Assembly: GCA_964470965.1 (NCBI GenBank)
Contig: CAYYIS010000061.1
Location: forward strand, 1-29,059
Length of the DNA: 29,059 bases
DNA from: CAYYIS01 sp964470965
GTDB lineage: Bacteria > JAAXHH01 > JABIQT01
Reading direction: 5' to 3'
The notes beneath the pieces were generated by a model. It was not told the origin of the DNA and ran no database searches. It saw only the letters and a list, made by a program, of their open reading frames with translations. This document shows, piece after piece, positions 15,340 to 25,300 of this stretch (position 1 is its first letter; every line of letters starts with the position of its first letter). A program made the position numbers and the translations under genes.

Positions 15340-17978
15340 CGATGATCTTCCGGTGGATCACCCTGAGACACCTGATACATGAACGCGGCCGCACGCTTCT
15401 GACACTCCTCGGTGTTACTCTGGGTGTTGCCGTCTTTGTCAGTATTCGCCTGGCAAATACTTCAGCACTTCGATCGTTCTCCGATACGGTCGATACGATC
15501 GCAGGAAAAGCCAACCTACGGATATCAGCCGACGCGGAAGGATTCGATGAGAGTATCTTTCCTGACGTACTCGACCTACCTGGCATAGAGGCTGCCGCCC
15601 CTGTGATTCAGACATACGCCAGAGCACACCCCGGCCCACCACTATCACAAAAATCCGCTACACCCGCCTATTCATCTGAACGCTATAAAGAGACGCTCCT
15701 CATGATGGGTATCGATCTCTTTTTTGAGGAACCATTTGCACGTTACAGGGACGGCCCCGGAATCAGGCGAGAATCCCGTGATGTGACCGACATCGGTGAA
15801 ATGGAGCGACATGCGCTCGAATTCCTAAACGAAGACCGCGGCGTTGCGATTACCGGTACGTTGGCAGACCGTCACAATCTATCACTCGGCGATACATTGA
15901 CCATTCTGAGCACTGGGCAGGCAGTCCCTTTGGTGATACGGTTCCTCATCGAATCCCAGGAGTTTCAACAGGCACTCGGGGGAAATGTGGCGTTGGTGGA
16001 CATAGCCGTGGCACAGGAGATTTTCAACCGTATAGGGAAACTTGACCGGATCGATCTTCTGGTAAAGCCGGACCAGCGGGAGCGTGTTACGAAACGGCTG
16101 GCCTCCATACTCCCCGGCAATGCCTCTGTCGGACAACCAGCCGCGCGTACCCGACAGGTGGAAAACATGGTTAGCGCATTCGGACTGAGCCTGACCGCCC
16201 TCTCCTCTATCGCACTTTTTGTGGCCCTGTTCCTTATATTCAACACCGTCTCTATGTCAGTCCTGAGAAGGCGACGGGAAATCGGGATCTTGCGGAGCAT
16301 CGGAGTAACGCGTCGTCAGGTTATGGTTCAATTCCTCATAGAAGCTTTGATTCTCGGTGTCGTGGGCAGTTTACTCGGACTTGTTGCCGGAACGTTATTG
16401 ACCAAACTGACCCTTGGTTCCGTCTCGACAACACTCTCCATGTTGTATCTGGTCGCACATGCCTCCACGTTGCAACTCGATGCGATGACATACGTAATAG
16501 GCATAATACTGGGTGTGGGTATTACTCTGGTATCGGCCATCGCTCCTGCAATAGAGGCCTCTCGGACCTCACCCAGTGTCACGGTGCGCCAGGGGATCCT
16601 GTTAGAAGGGATGCATCTTCCTTTGAAGAAATTGGCGATCGGGGGTATCGCTCTGCTTATCTTAGCAGCTGTCATATCCTTGTGGACCGTTACAAATGGG
16701 CTGCAATGGGGTGGATTTGTAAGTGCCTTTCTCGTCCTGGGAGGCTTCTCCCTCCTCGCACCGGTTTTTACCCTGTTATGTGAAGCTTCTGTCGGAAAAG
16801 TTGTCCGTCCGATTACCGGAATTGAAGGTAAACTCGGCTCCAGGTATCTGAGAGATGCGGTGGCCAGGACAAGCGGTGTTGTCGCCGCATTGATGGTAGC
16901 GGTGGGCATGCTGGTGGGACTTGATATCATGGTCGGCAGCTTCCGTCAAACCGTGGACTTGTGGATCGGTCAAACAGTCAAAGGCGATCTGTATGTTCAA
17001 CCGGTCGGGCGCCGAGCGGGTGGTGCTACTACCTGGCTTCCATCCGAAATCGTGGAATCCGCGCGGAAACTACAGGGCGTTGCCGCCGTCGACACATACC
17101 GGGCCGTGCGTACCACGTATAACGACCTTGTCGCGTTCGTGATCGCCGTTGAGCTGGAAGTGCAGCGGGAATTCGGCGGTATGCAGTTTCTGGGCGGCAG
17201 ACCATCAAAGGACGTGTTGACCGACGCCATAGAGGGGGACGGTGTACTGATATCGGAAAGTTTCGCGTACCGACACAGAATAGACACCGGCGGAAATGTC
17301 ACACTCAATACCCCCACGGGCAAATTCTCGATGCCGGTTGCCGGTGTCTACTACGATTACAGCACCGACACAGGGGCCATCATGATGGACTACCGGCTAT
17401 ACAGTCGGTTGTGGGCGTCCCCCCGCACGGAGAGCATGGCACTCTATGTCAAACCGGGTTTCGACAATGATGTAGTGCGGAACAGGCTGATAGAAGCGGT
17501 CAGCAACCGTGTGTTGCTGAACATAACCCCCAATCAGGAACTGAGAGAGCGGGTGCTTGAAGTATTCGATCAGACGTTTCGAATCACGTATGCGCTACAG
17601 GCCATCGCCATCGTAGTCGCCGTTCTTGGTGTCATTACCACCCTGACCGCACTGATCTTACAACGGGGCCGCGAGATCGGTGTTCTCCGGGCCGTAGGAG
17701 CCTTACGAAAACAGGTTCAAAAAATGGTGCTTGTGGAAAGCGGCATGATCGGACTCATAGGCGCGGCTCTGGGCAGTCTCTGCGGGATCGCGCTCTCGAT
17801 CCTTCTCATTTTCGTCATCAACAAGCAGTTCTTCGGGTGGAGCATGCAAATGACGGTCGATCCCTGGATCTTCATTCAGGCAGGAGTTGTCATGGTCCTG
17901 ACCGCCATGCTCGCAGGCCTGGCTCCTGCACGGCTCGCAGTCTCACGTGTTGCAACAGAGGCAATGAGGATGGAATGA
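15336..17978 (+). CDS. ABC transporter permease with two FtsX-like domains
   Basis: An 880-residue inner-membrane permease of the type III (MacB/LolCE/YbbP) superfamily. One N-terminal helix is followed by a periplasmic domain of about 220 residues and a three-helix FtsX block ending RRRREIGILRSIGVTRRQV. Two extra hydrophobic segments (about 425-490), a second periplasmic domain and a second FtsX block with QRGREIGVLRAVGALRKQVQ complete it, for about ten helices. The internal duplication with a central helix pair is known from large YbbP-like permeases. It should work with the ATPase encoded just upstream, probably moving or extracting a lipid or lipoprotein-like substrate, which is inference. 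Its stop overlaps the next gene's ATG (ATGA). Confidence 0.92.
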   Translation: MTMIFRWITLRHLIHERGRTLLTLLGVTLGVAVFVSIRLANTSALRSFSDTVDTIAGKANLRISADAEGFDESIFPDVLDLPGIEAAAPVIQTYARAHPGPPLSQKSATPAYSSERYKETLLMMGIDLFFEEPFARYRDGPGIRRESRDVTDIGEMERHALEFLNEDRGVAITGTLADRHNLSLGDTLTILSTGQAVPLVIRFLIESQEFQQALGGNVALVDIAVAQEIFNRIGKLDRIDLLVKPDQRERVTKRLASILPGNASVGQPAARTRQVENMVSAFGLSLTALSSIALFVALFLIFNTVSMSVLRRRREIGILRSIGVTRRQVMVQFLIEALILGVVGSLLGLVAGTLLTKLTLGSVSTTLSMLYLVAHASTLQLDAMTYVIGIILGVGITLVSAIAPAIEASRTSPSVTVRQGILLEGMHLPLKKLAIGGIALLILAAVISLWTVTNGLQWGGFVSAFLVLGGFSLLAPVFTLLCEASVGKVVRPITGIEGKLGSRYLRDAVARTSGVVAALMVAVGMLVGLDIMVGSFRQTVDLWIGQTVKGDLYVQPVGRRAGGATTWLPSEIVESARKLQGVAAVDTYRAVRTTYNDLVAFVIAVELEVQREFGGMQFLGGRPSKDVLTDAIEGDGVLISESFAYRHRIDTGGNVTLNTPTGKFSMPVAGVYYDYSTDTGAIMMDYRLYSRLWASPRTESMALYVKPGFDNDVVRNRLIEAVSNRVLLNITPNQELRERVLEVFDQTFRITYALQAIAIVVAVLGVITTLTALILQRGREIGVLRAVGALRKQVQKMVLVESGMIGLIGAALGSLCGIALSILLIFVINKQFFGWSMQMTVDPWIFIQAGVVMVLTAMLAGLAPARLAVSRVATEAMRME

Positions 17979-19108
17979 TGTACGGTATCTCGATATCAAA
18001 AATACATAGCTTTTCCTTATCCATACTGTGGATCGTTTCCATGGTAATGCCAAATGAGTCGTCAGCCCAGGGCAATAGCCGATACAGATTGGCGCTTCCT
18101 CCCTATGAATATCAGTTTCCACGAGATCACGCATCACATCCTGATTATCGTACGGAGTGGTGGTACTACACCGGACACCTGAAGAGTGATAATCGAACAT
18201 TTGGATACGAGTTGACTTTTTTCCAGGTAGGCATCAATCCAACCCGGCGCAGCGGCGGATCAGCTTGGGCACTGCACACCTTGTTTTTTGCGCATTTTGC
18301 AGTAACCGACGAGGCAGGTGAAAAGTTTTACCACTCAGAGGCAATAGGACGGCCGGCTCTAAAGATGGCCGGTAGTCTTGAAGATAGATATAAGGTTTGG
18401 ATAGGTAAGTGGTCCGCGGAGTTGCTGGGAGATGATGCGACCCACAGACTTACAGCGCAAGGACCCGAAACCGCCATCTCCCTCGATCTCGTACCTGCCA
18501 AACCACCGGTTGTCCATGGAAATGAAGGCGTAAGCCAGAAAGCGGAGGGCGCGGGACGCGCCTCACACTACTATTCGCTGACACGCCTAAAGACCAGTGG
18601 GACATTAACCGTTAAGGGTAATTCATTTGCCGTAACGGGCCTTTCCTGGATGGATCATGAATTCGGCACCAATCAACTCACCCTGCAGCAACAGGGTTGG
18701 GACTGGTTCAGCATTCAACTGGACAACAATCGTGAATTAATGCTGTATGTGCTGCGCCTGAAAGACGGCACACTTGAACCGGCTTCAAGTGGAACCCTCG
18801 TGGCAGCTGACGGAACCTGGAAACACCTCGATTTATCCATGTACACGATCGAGAACACCGGAACCTGGACCAGTCCACATAATGGCGCCACCTATCCCTC
18901 CGGCTGGAAAATCAGCGTGCCGAATGAAGGGGCCGAATTACGGATTACACCTACAATAGAGGATCAGGAGTTGGTGTCGCGCAGTATTCTTGGTATCACC
19001 TACTGGGAGGGGAGTGTTCTTGTTGAAGGTTTGGATCAGGGTAAGCCTGTTTCAGGTATGGGCTATGTTGAGTTGACCGGATATATCGGTAACGTCCCCG
19101 GATTCTGA
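17975..19108 (+). CDS. Secreted lipocalin-like protein of the CrtC/AttH family (carotenoid 1,2-hydratase-like)
   Basis: A 377-residue protein with a signal peptide ending near NESSAQ (residues 27-32). The mature part shows the CrtC/AttH family landmarks: FPRDHASHPDYRTEWWYYTG, FGYELTFFQVG, SHYYSLTRL, GLSWMDHEFG, WDWFSIQLD and a late ITYWEGSV. The family is a two-domain lipocalin-like fold. Characterised members hydrate carotenoids, but many, including AttH, occur with an ABC ATPase and FtsX-type permease in predicted envelope operons. Because it overlaps the permease by four bases (ATG at 17975 in ATGA), the second setting applies here, and the annotation 'hydratase' should not be taken literally. 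It ends one base before the convergent EamA gene. Confidence 0.9.
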   Translation: MMYGISISKIHSFSLSILWIVSMVMPNESSAQGNSRYRLALPPYEYQFPRDHASHPDYRTEWWYYTGHLKSDNRTFGYELTFFQVGINPTRRSGGSAWALHTLFFAHFAVTDEAGEKFYHSEAIGRPALKMAGSLEDRYKVWIGKWSAELLGDDATHRLTAQGPETAISLDLVPAKPPVVHGNEGVSQKAEGAGRASHYYSLTRLKTSGTLTVKGNSFAVTGLSWMDHEFGTNQLTLQQQGWDWFSIQLDNNRELMLYVLRLKDGTLEPASSGTLVAADGTWKHLDLSMYTIENTGTWTSPHNGATYPSGWKISVPNEGAELRITPTIEDQELVSRSILGITYWEGSVLVEGLDQGKPVSGMGYVELTGYIGNVPGF

Positions 19109-19109
19109 C

Positions 19110-20042
19110 CTAGCGGTCCCTTCCCATCCGCAGTGATCCCAGCATAGTTCCCACGACCACGAGTACCGCACCGACCAGGCTCATGGTGTTAAGTCGCTCC
19201 GGTTCAAGGACATCAGGGAACAATGACGAGCAAACTATCATGGCCGCAACGGTGGCAAGCGGGACGGATGCAAGGATCATACTGACGCGATTTACCTCCA
19301 GGTGATGAAGAGATTCGGAAAGACTGACGAACGCGATCAGGGTTACGGGAGCCGATACAATCAAGAGGGTTGCCTGACTGGCTGAGAGTGTCATAATTCT
19401 TTCGGGTTCGGCCAGGGGGAACAGTAAAAGCGTGCCGGCAATATAAACCAGGAACATGATCCCTTCGGATGGCAGAATCTGAAGGAGTTGTTTTTGTATC
19501 AGAGTGTACGCGGCCAGACAAGCCGCACCACACATTATCAGGATGATCCCCGAATACAAAACTCCGGTACCTGAGAGTAACTCGTCAAACCGCTCATTGA
19601 AAAACAGCAACATGCCAGAGAACAGAATGATACCACCTACCGCTTGAAGCAAACCAATCCTTTCATGATAAAACACAACCCCACCAACCAGCATAAAAAC
19701 ATAAGAAAGCTGGTTCAGCACTTGGGCCGTACTGGGTGAAACATACTCCAGCGCGAGCGGATACAGTATGTACGACCCTGCGAAACTGACAGATGCTGTC
19801 AGGGCCAGGATCAGGTAGATTCCACGGATTTCTCTGATTAGTGATTTAAAATCATGTCTGTATATCACAGCAATACCGGCGAGCACAGCTGCTATTAGGA
19901 ACCTGTAGAACGTAATCGAGTAAGGGTCCATACTCTGGATTAATACCTTGAGAATCACAGGTATCAATCCCCAAATGGCAGTAGTAAACAGTGCGAGAGT
20001 AACGCCAAGGCCCCAGCGTCCGCTTGTTGTGTGCCTATTCAT
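19110..20042 (-). CDS. EamA family (DMT superfamily) transporter
   Basis: A 310-residue inner-membrane protein with ten predicted helices in two EamA repeats, the standard size. The first helix contains FTTAIWGLIPVILK with the typical Trp-Gly, and the end of the first repeat carries YVSPSTAQVLNQLSYVFMLV and YHERIGLLQAVGGIILFSGM, both characteristic. Members export amino acids, nucleotides or drugs, and the substrate here cannot be told. The gene is convergent with the CrtC-like gene and divergent from the hydrolase. No good ribosome-binding site stands before the ATG at 20042. Confidence 0.9.
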   Translation of the reverse strand: MNRHTTSGRWGLGVTLALFTTAIWGLIPVILKVLIQSMDPYSITFYRFLIAAVLAGIAVIYRHDFKSLIREIRGIYLILALTASVSFAGSYILYPLALEYVSPSTAQVLNQLSYVFMLVGGVVFYHERIGLLQAVGGIILFSGMLLFFNERFDELLSGTGVLYSGIILIMCGAACLAAYTLIQKQLLQILPSEGIMFLVYIAGTLLLFPLAEPERIMTLSASQATLLIVSAPVTLIAFVSLSESLHHLEVNRVSMILASVPLATVAAMIVCSSLFPDVLEPERLNTMSLVGAVLVVVGTMLGSLRMGRDR

Positions 20043-20133
20043 ATTTGTGTCTAGCAGTCATAACATCGCACCGGTAATCGTCGACGGAGATTTCTGAATA
20101 TGCATCCCGTTGCGGACAATAGATAGTAATAAA

Positions 20134-20163
20134 TTGAACATTGACAATCAAAAGTATTATAAT
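20134..20163 (+). promoter_or_regulatory. Candidate promoter of the dienelactone hydrolase gene
   Basis: A perfect -10 TATAAT (20158-20163) has TTGAAC (20134-20139) 18 bp upstream. A nearby TTGACA (20141-20146) is too close (11 bp) to serve this -10. The surrounding 200-base spacer is very AT-rich. Confidence 0.55.
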
Positions 20164-20247
20164 TGCAAAAGTAGTATCATTGAAAACCAATTCGTCATGA
20201 TTGTGTTTCGGTTTTACAAGAGGTTCTTTCATATATGGAGGCAAACA

Positions 20248-21102
20248 ATGCGTAGAGCTAAACATCGTTTTATAGTTTCGGCCGCGATGATTTTATTTGT
20301 AACTACATCAGGTTATCCCGCACCTTTTGCCCAGTCTCAAAAAATACCTTACAAACCTACTTTGGAAAATCAGCTTCCCGATGCGATCCTCGGGAAGGCC
20401 CGCCAGCCACGTGGTAGATCGCTCAACTACTTCTCCGAAGATGCGGCTTCGAGGGGTTATCTGGCTGAACCGGAAGACAACGGCCCCCATGGGGCAGTGA
20501 TTCTGATACATGAATGGAACGGGTTGAATAACCGGGTCAGGCAGGTGGCGGATGCGTTGGCGGCAGAAGGGTATGTAGCCCTGGCCGCCGACTTGTATTC
20601 CGGCCGAACGGGTAGGAATCGCAATCAAAACATGAAGCTGGTCCGCGAAACCCTGGCGGATGTCTCGAAAATCGTTCGTAATCTCGATGCGGCTGCCTCC
20701 TACCTGAAAGGCCGGAATGATGTCAATGGTAAAGTGGCGGCTATGGGCTGGTGCTATGGAGGTGGCGTCGCATTGAGTTATGCACTGGGTAGTAAAAATC
20801 ATGAAGGGACGGCCATCTTCTACGGCAATCTGCTGAACGATCCGGAAGAGATGAAGAAGATTCACCATGAAGTCTACGGCACCTTTGCGGAGAAAGACAG
20901 CGGCATCCCACCAGCCACAGTCGAAAAATTCGTAACGGCCCTCCGGACCGTAGGTGTTGAGAACGATGTACATATTTACGACGACGTAAACCACGGTTTC
21001 TGGCTTTGGGTTGACCGCAACCCGGCAGTTAACGAAAAGCCGGCACTCGATGCCTGGCAGCGTCTCAAAGCATATCTGAAACGAACGGTCGGCGATGGGT
21101 AG
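20248..21102 (+). CDS. Secreted dienelactone hydrolase family protein
   Basis: A 284-residue alpha/beta hydrolase with an N-terminal signal peptide (hydrophobic stretch about 8-22, probable cut after PFAQ). The catalytic Cys-Asp-His set of dienelactone hydrolase is intact: Cys169 in MGWCYGGG, Asp217 in FAEKDSGIP and His249 in DVNHGFW. Glu89 in LIHEWNG also matches the residue that orients the cysteine in the Pseudomonas enzyme. Exported members of the family are common and mostly uncharacterised; the substrate is unknown. The ATG at 20248 is chosen because GGAGG lies at 20237-20241 and a signal peptide follows. A longer frame from 20110 would begin within the promoter region. Confidence 0.92.
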   Translation: MRRAKHRFIVSAAMILFVTTSGYPAPFAQSQKIPYKPTLENQLPDAILGKARQPRGRSLNYFSEDAASRGYLAEPEDNGPHGAVILIHEWNGLNNRVRQVADALAAEGYVALAADLYSGRTGRNRNQNMKLVRETLADVSKIVRNLDAAASYLKGRNDVNGKVAAMGWCYGGGVALSYALGSKNHEGTAIFYGNLLNDPEEMKKIHHEVYGTFAEKDSGIPPATVEKFVTALRTVGVENDVHIYDDVNHGFWLWVDRNPAVNEKPALDAWQRLKAYLKRTVGDG

Positions 21103-21141
21103 ATACAGACCGAAAAACCAGAAATTCCCACAGAATAACAG

Positions 21142-21170
21142 TTGACAACACTGCTCATTTTGCGTTTAAT
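21142..21170 (+). promoter_or_regulatory. Promoter of the RND efflux operon
   Basis: TTGACA at 21142-21147, 17 bp, then TTTAAT at 21165-21170. Transcription would start around 21178, just before the dyad at 21184-21201. Confidence 0.7.
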
Positions 21171-21183
21171 ACGACTCTCGAAT

Positions 21184-21201
21184 TTAGTAACTGCTTACTA
21201 A
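21184..21201. promoter_or_regulatory. Probable TetR-family operator of the efflux operon
   Basis: TTAGTAA-CTGC-TTACTAA is a perfect 7-bp inverted repeat with a 4-base spacer at about +6 to +24 of the predicted transcript. Sites of the form TTAGT..ACTAA are typical of TetR-family repressors of efflux pumps, and a TetR gene sits in the operon itself (25504-26115). Confidence 0.7.
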
Positions 21202-21239
21202 TCTAAGATGAGTAAACGTTTTGCGAGGAGACAACATCT

Positions 21240-22292
21240 ATGGTTGGCCGGATCTTACGGCACATGGGGACTGTCATGGCAATGGTTTCCCCGATAGCAA
21301 TAACCGCTTGTGGCGATGCCGGGTCGGAAGCGATCGATACAAAACCGGAGCGGATCGCTAATGTAGTGACCACCGAGGTAACGCCTCGGTCGTTTACGAG
21401 TTACCTCGATTTAGTGGGGGAGATCAAAGCCTGGCAGCGGGTGTCGGTGACCATAGAAGAAATCGGAATAATCGAACGGCTGACGGTTGAAAAAGGTGAG
21501 AAAATCAAGAAGGGTGCCCTGCTCGCCCGGTTGAAGGATGACCTGTTACAAGCAACCGCCAAAGAAACTGAAGCCTCGCTGAATATCAGTAAACTTAACC
21601 TGGACAACCAGAAACGCCTCTTTGAAGAACAGGCCGCCGCGGAATCCGCCTATCTGGAGTCCCAGTATCAACACGACATGGCCCAGGCGCGGTACGATCT
21701 TGCGACCGCCCGACTCGCCAAAATGGAAATCCGTGCTCCTATCTCTGGTGTCGTGGACACCAGAGAGCTGGATGAAGGCGAACTTGCTACCGCGGCCAGC
21801 GCATTCATGGATATTGTGGATATCGACCGCGTGAAAGTGGTGGCAGGTGTTCCCGAACGTCACCTTCGACATGTTCAAATAAATACAGGAGTCACCATTG
21901 CCTTTCCCGCCTATCCGGACCTTACGATGGAAGGCCAGATTTCATTCATAGGCACCACGATCGACCAGGACAACAGAACCATACCAGTAGAAATAATCCT
22001 CGCCAATCCGGCGCATCGCTTGAAACCTGAAATGGCCGCCTTGATTCGTGTGGTGCGGGATCACATACCGGAAGCCTTCGTCGTCCCCCAGGACGCTGTA
22101 GTCGATACGGATCAGGGAATGATGGTGTTCGTAGCAGAAGGGTCCATCGCCCGTTCAGTGCCGGTAACTCTTGGCCCCATTTCACAGGACCAGGTAGTGG
22201 TTACCGATGGGATTCGATCCGGGATGGCCTTAATAACCTTAGGTCACCGGGACCTGGTAGATGGTGAACCGATTCGTGTGAGAACCGAATAA
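21240..22292 (+). CDS. RND efflux periplasmic adaptor subunit (membrane fusion protein, HlyD-like)
   Basis: A 350-residue predicted lipoprotein. The signal segment ends AITAC, with the lipid-anchor Cys at about 24. The rest has the adaptor order of half-lipoyl domain (VSVTIEEIGIIERLTVEKGE), a short helical hairpin (about 100-160), the second half-lipoyl (KMEIRAPISGVVDTRELDEG), beta-barrel and membrane-proximal domains. It bridges the RND pump and the TolC-like channel in the periplasm. A GAGGAG site lies at 21225-21230 before the ATG at 21240. It opens a four-gene operon under a TTGACA promoter and a palindromic operator. The drug or metabolite handled is not evident. Confidence 0.93.
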   Translation: MVGRILRHMGTVMAMVSPIAITACGDAGSEAIDTKPERIANVVTTEVTPRSFTSYLDLVGEIKAWQRVSVTIEEIGIIERLTVEKGEKIKKGALLARLKDDLLQATAKETEASLNISKLNLDNQKRLFEEQAAAESAYLESQYQHDMAQARYDLATARLAKMEIRAPISGVVDTRELDEGELATAASAFMDIVDIDRVKVVAGVPERHLRHVQINTGVTIAFPAYPDLTMEGQISFIGTTIDQDNRTIPVEIILANPAHRLKPEMAALIRVVRDHIPEAFVVPQDAVVDTDQGMMVFVAEGSIARSVPVTLGPISQDQVVVTDGIRSGMALITLGHRDLVDGEPIRVRTE

Positions 22293-22326
22293 TGCCCCAG
22301 TACCTCATTCACCCGGAGTTCCCGCA

Positions 22327-25300
22327 ATGATCGTTTCTAATATTGCCATAAAGAATAAAACCAGCGTGTTTGTTCTAACATTAGTAATCGTAATCATGGG
22401 GTTGGCGTCCTACTTCTCCTTACCGCGTGAGGCGGCGCCATCGATAGCCATACCGATGATCTTCGTGGCGACTCCTTATTTCGGTGTGTCACCGTCGGAT
22501 ATGGAAAACCTGGTCACCCAGCCTATTGAAAAACGTGTCAAAGAACTCTCAAATGTCAAAGAGATATCCTCTACATCCAGTGAAGGCATCTCCACGGTGG
22601 TCATCGAGTTTGAACCGGATGTGGATCTGGATAACGCCCTTCAGAAAGTCCGCGAAAAGGTCGACCGTGCGCGTCCCGATTTACCGACAGATGCCGAAGA
22701 ATCCAGCATTCAGGAAATAAACCTCGAGAACACTCCCATCATGGTTGTCAATATCTCAGGGACGCACAGTCTCGTCACGCTCAAGGACATAGCAGAGGAT
22801 CTCGAGGAACGTGTCAAGACCATCTCAGGTGTACTCGATGTCACAGTCACGGGCGGCCTGGAACGAGAGGTACAGGTCAATATCGACCCCGATCGCTTGA
22901 CGTATTACAACCTCGGCCTTCAGAATGTAATAGAAACCATCCAGAAAGAAAATCTGAACATGCCGGGGGGATCGATCGATTCAAGATCATTAAAATACCT
23001 GGTTCGCGTTCCTGGAGAAATCAATGCGCCGGATGAAATAGGGCGGTTCATCGTGAAGTCTCGCGGGGGACAGCCTATCACGATTCAGGATGTGGCGGAC
23101 GTGAAGTTGGAATTCAAAGATCCAGGATCATATGCACGTATAAACGGTCTGCCGTCTGTCTCTTTAAACATTCAGAAACGAAGCGGTGAAAACCTGATCC
23201 GAATTGCCGACGCTGTGAAAGTGATCCTTGAGGAAGAAAGAACCAGGCTTCCTGAATCGGTTAAATTTACAGTTCTCGCGGATCAATCCAAGGATATTCG
23301 ACGGATGGTCAGTGACCTCGAAAACAACATTATATCGGGTCTGTTTCTAGTGATCATTGTGCTGTACCTGTTCATGGGGTTTCGGAACGCCTTCTTCGTC
23401 GCGATCGCAATACCACTTTCCATGCTGCTTTCTTTCCTCGTCATCCAGACCATGGGCTACACACTGAACATGGTAGTGCTCTTCAGCCTGATCCTGGCAC
23501 TGGGAATGCTGGTGGATAATGCGATCGTGATCGTCGAAAATATCTATCGCCACCGAGAGGAAGGTCTACCGCTCGTTAAAGCGGCGAAGGAGGGGGTCGG
23601 TGAAGTTGCCGGTCCTGTGATCGCTTCGACGTTTACCACACTTTGTGCTTTCGCACCGATGCTGTTCTGGCCGGGCCTCATGGGAGAATTCATGGGGTAT
23701 CTGCCTGCGGTTCTTATAATCACATTGTCCTGCTCTCTATTCGTTGCACTGGTCATAAACCCTACGGTTTGCTCCGTATTCGTGACGGTGGACAAAAATA
23801 AGCGGGAACAGGTTTGGCTCAAGCGCTTCCGGCACCGATACAAGCGTGTGCTTTGGTGGGCTCTGGATCATACACGGACGGTCATGGCGGTCACACTCAT
23901 GACTCTGATCGGGATGAGTGTACTATACGGTGTTGTAGGCAAAGGTGTCGAGTTCTTTCCGGAGACCGAACCAAATCAGGCATATATTGATGTGACAGCC
24001 GCTACCGGCACCAAACTGGAAGTATCGGACGGAGTGATACGGGAAATAGAGTCCTCCATGGGCGGTGTTATCGATTTGGTTAAATATGTGTCAAATGTGG
24101 GTTCATCACCTGACCCCGCGGTTTTCAGTGCCGGAGGCGGTGGGGGCACTCCTCATAAATCACGGGTCATCGCCGACTTTCCGGATCGGGCGGACAGGTC
24201 GCGTTCTTCATTGGGGACAGTGGAGGAAATAAGAGGTTACCTTGAAGACCTGGTAGGTGCGAGGGTCGAAATCGTCCTCCCTCGGCGAGGCCCCCCCACC
24301 GGCCCGCCAATCAATATAGAGCTGATCGGGGAAGATTTCAAAGTGCTAGGCCGACTGACGAAGGAAGTCTCTCGACGCATCAAGGATATTCCAGGTCTTG
24401 TAGACCTCAAGAATGATTACGATATGGGACGACCGGAACTCAAAGTAATTATAGACCGCGACCAGGCTGCATTGCTCAAGGTAAACACATCTAAAGTCGC
24501 CCAGACTGTGCGCACGGCAATTAACGGCACCACAGCATCGGAATACAGGATAGGCGAAGATGAATACGATATCGTGGTGCGATTTGCTGAAAAGAATCGG
24601 GGCACATTTGCGGATCTGGAGCGCATCAATGTTCTCCACGAAGGAGTACAGATCCCACTTGCAAACCTGGCACGGCTTCAGGTAGCCGGTGGTCTGGGGT
24701 CGATCAAACGCAAAGATCTGGAAAGAGTGGTTTCGATAGAAGGCAACGTCGAGGGACGATTGGCGAATGATGTGCTGGCAGATGTTCAGGCCTCGGTGAG
24801 CGACCTCGATCTACCCTATGGCTACCTGGTACGGTATGCCGGGGAGAATGTGGAGCAGGAAGAAGCCAGTGCGTTCCTGACCCGCGCTTTCGCCATCGCA
24901 CTCATGCTGATCCTCCTGGTCTTGATCACACAGTTTAATTCCCTCACACTGCCGTTCATTATTATGATGTCAGTAATCATGTCCCTGATCGGAGTGCTCC
25001 TGGGGCTGATCGTGACCGCAACGCCGTTCGGAATCATCATGACCGGAATCGGTGTAATCAGTCTGGCTGGTGTGGTCGTCAACAATGCTATCGTGTTGAT
25101 AGATTATATCCAAAAACTGCGCGGCCGCGGTTTAAACCGCCGGGAGGCTATCGTCCAGGGCGGTGAAACCCGTCTACGCCCGGTACTCCTCACCGCGATT
25201 ACCACGATCCTCGGATTGATCCCGCTGAGCACGGGAATCAGCTTCGATTTCAGAACAATGGGATTGGAAATCGGTGGCGAAAGTTCCCAGTGGTGGGGGC

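Noticed and set aside
17837..17974. Longer N-terminus for the CrtC-like protein
   Set aside because: It overlaps the permease by 140 bases in another frame and has no signal peptide. The ATGA overlap start at 17975 does.
20110..20247. Longer N-terminus for the dienelactone hydrolase
   Set aside because: It would start upstream of the predicted TATAAT promoter, so the transcript would not include it. The GGAGG-led ATG at 20248 opens a signal peptide.
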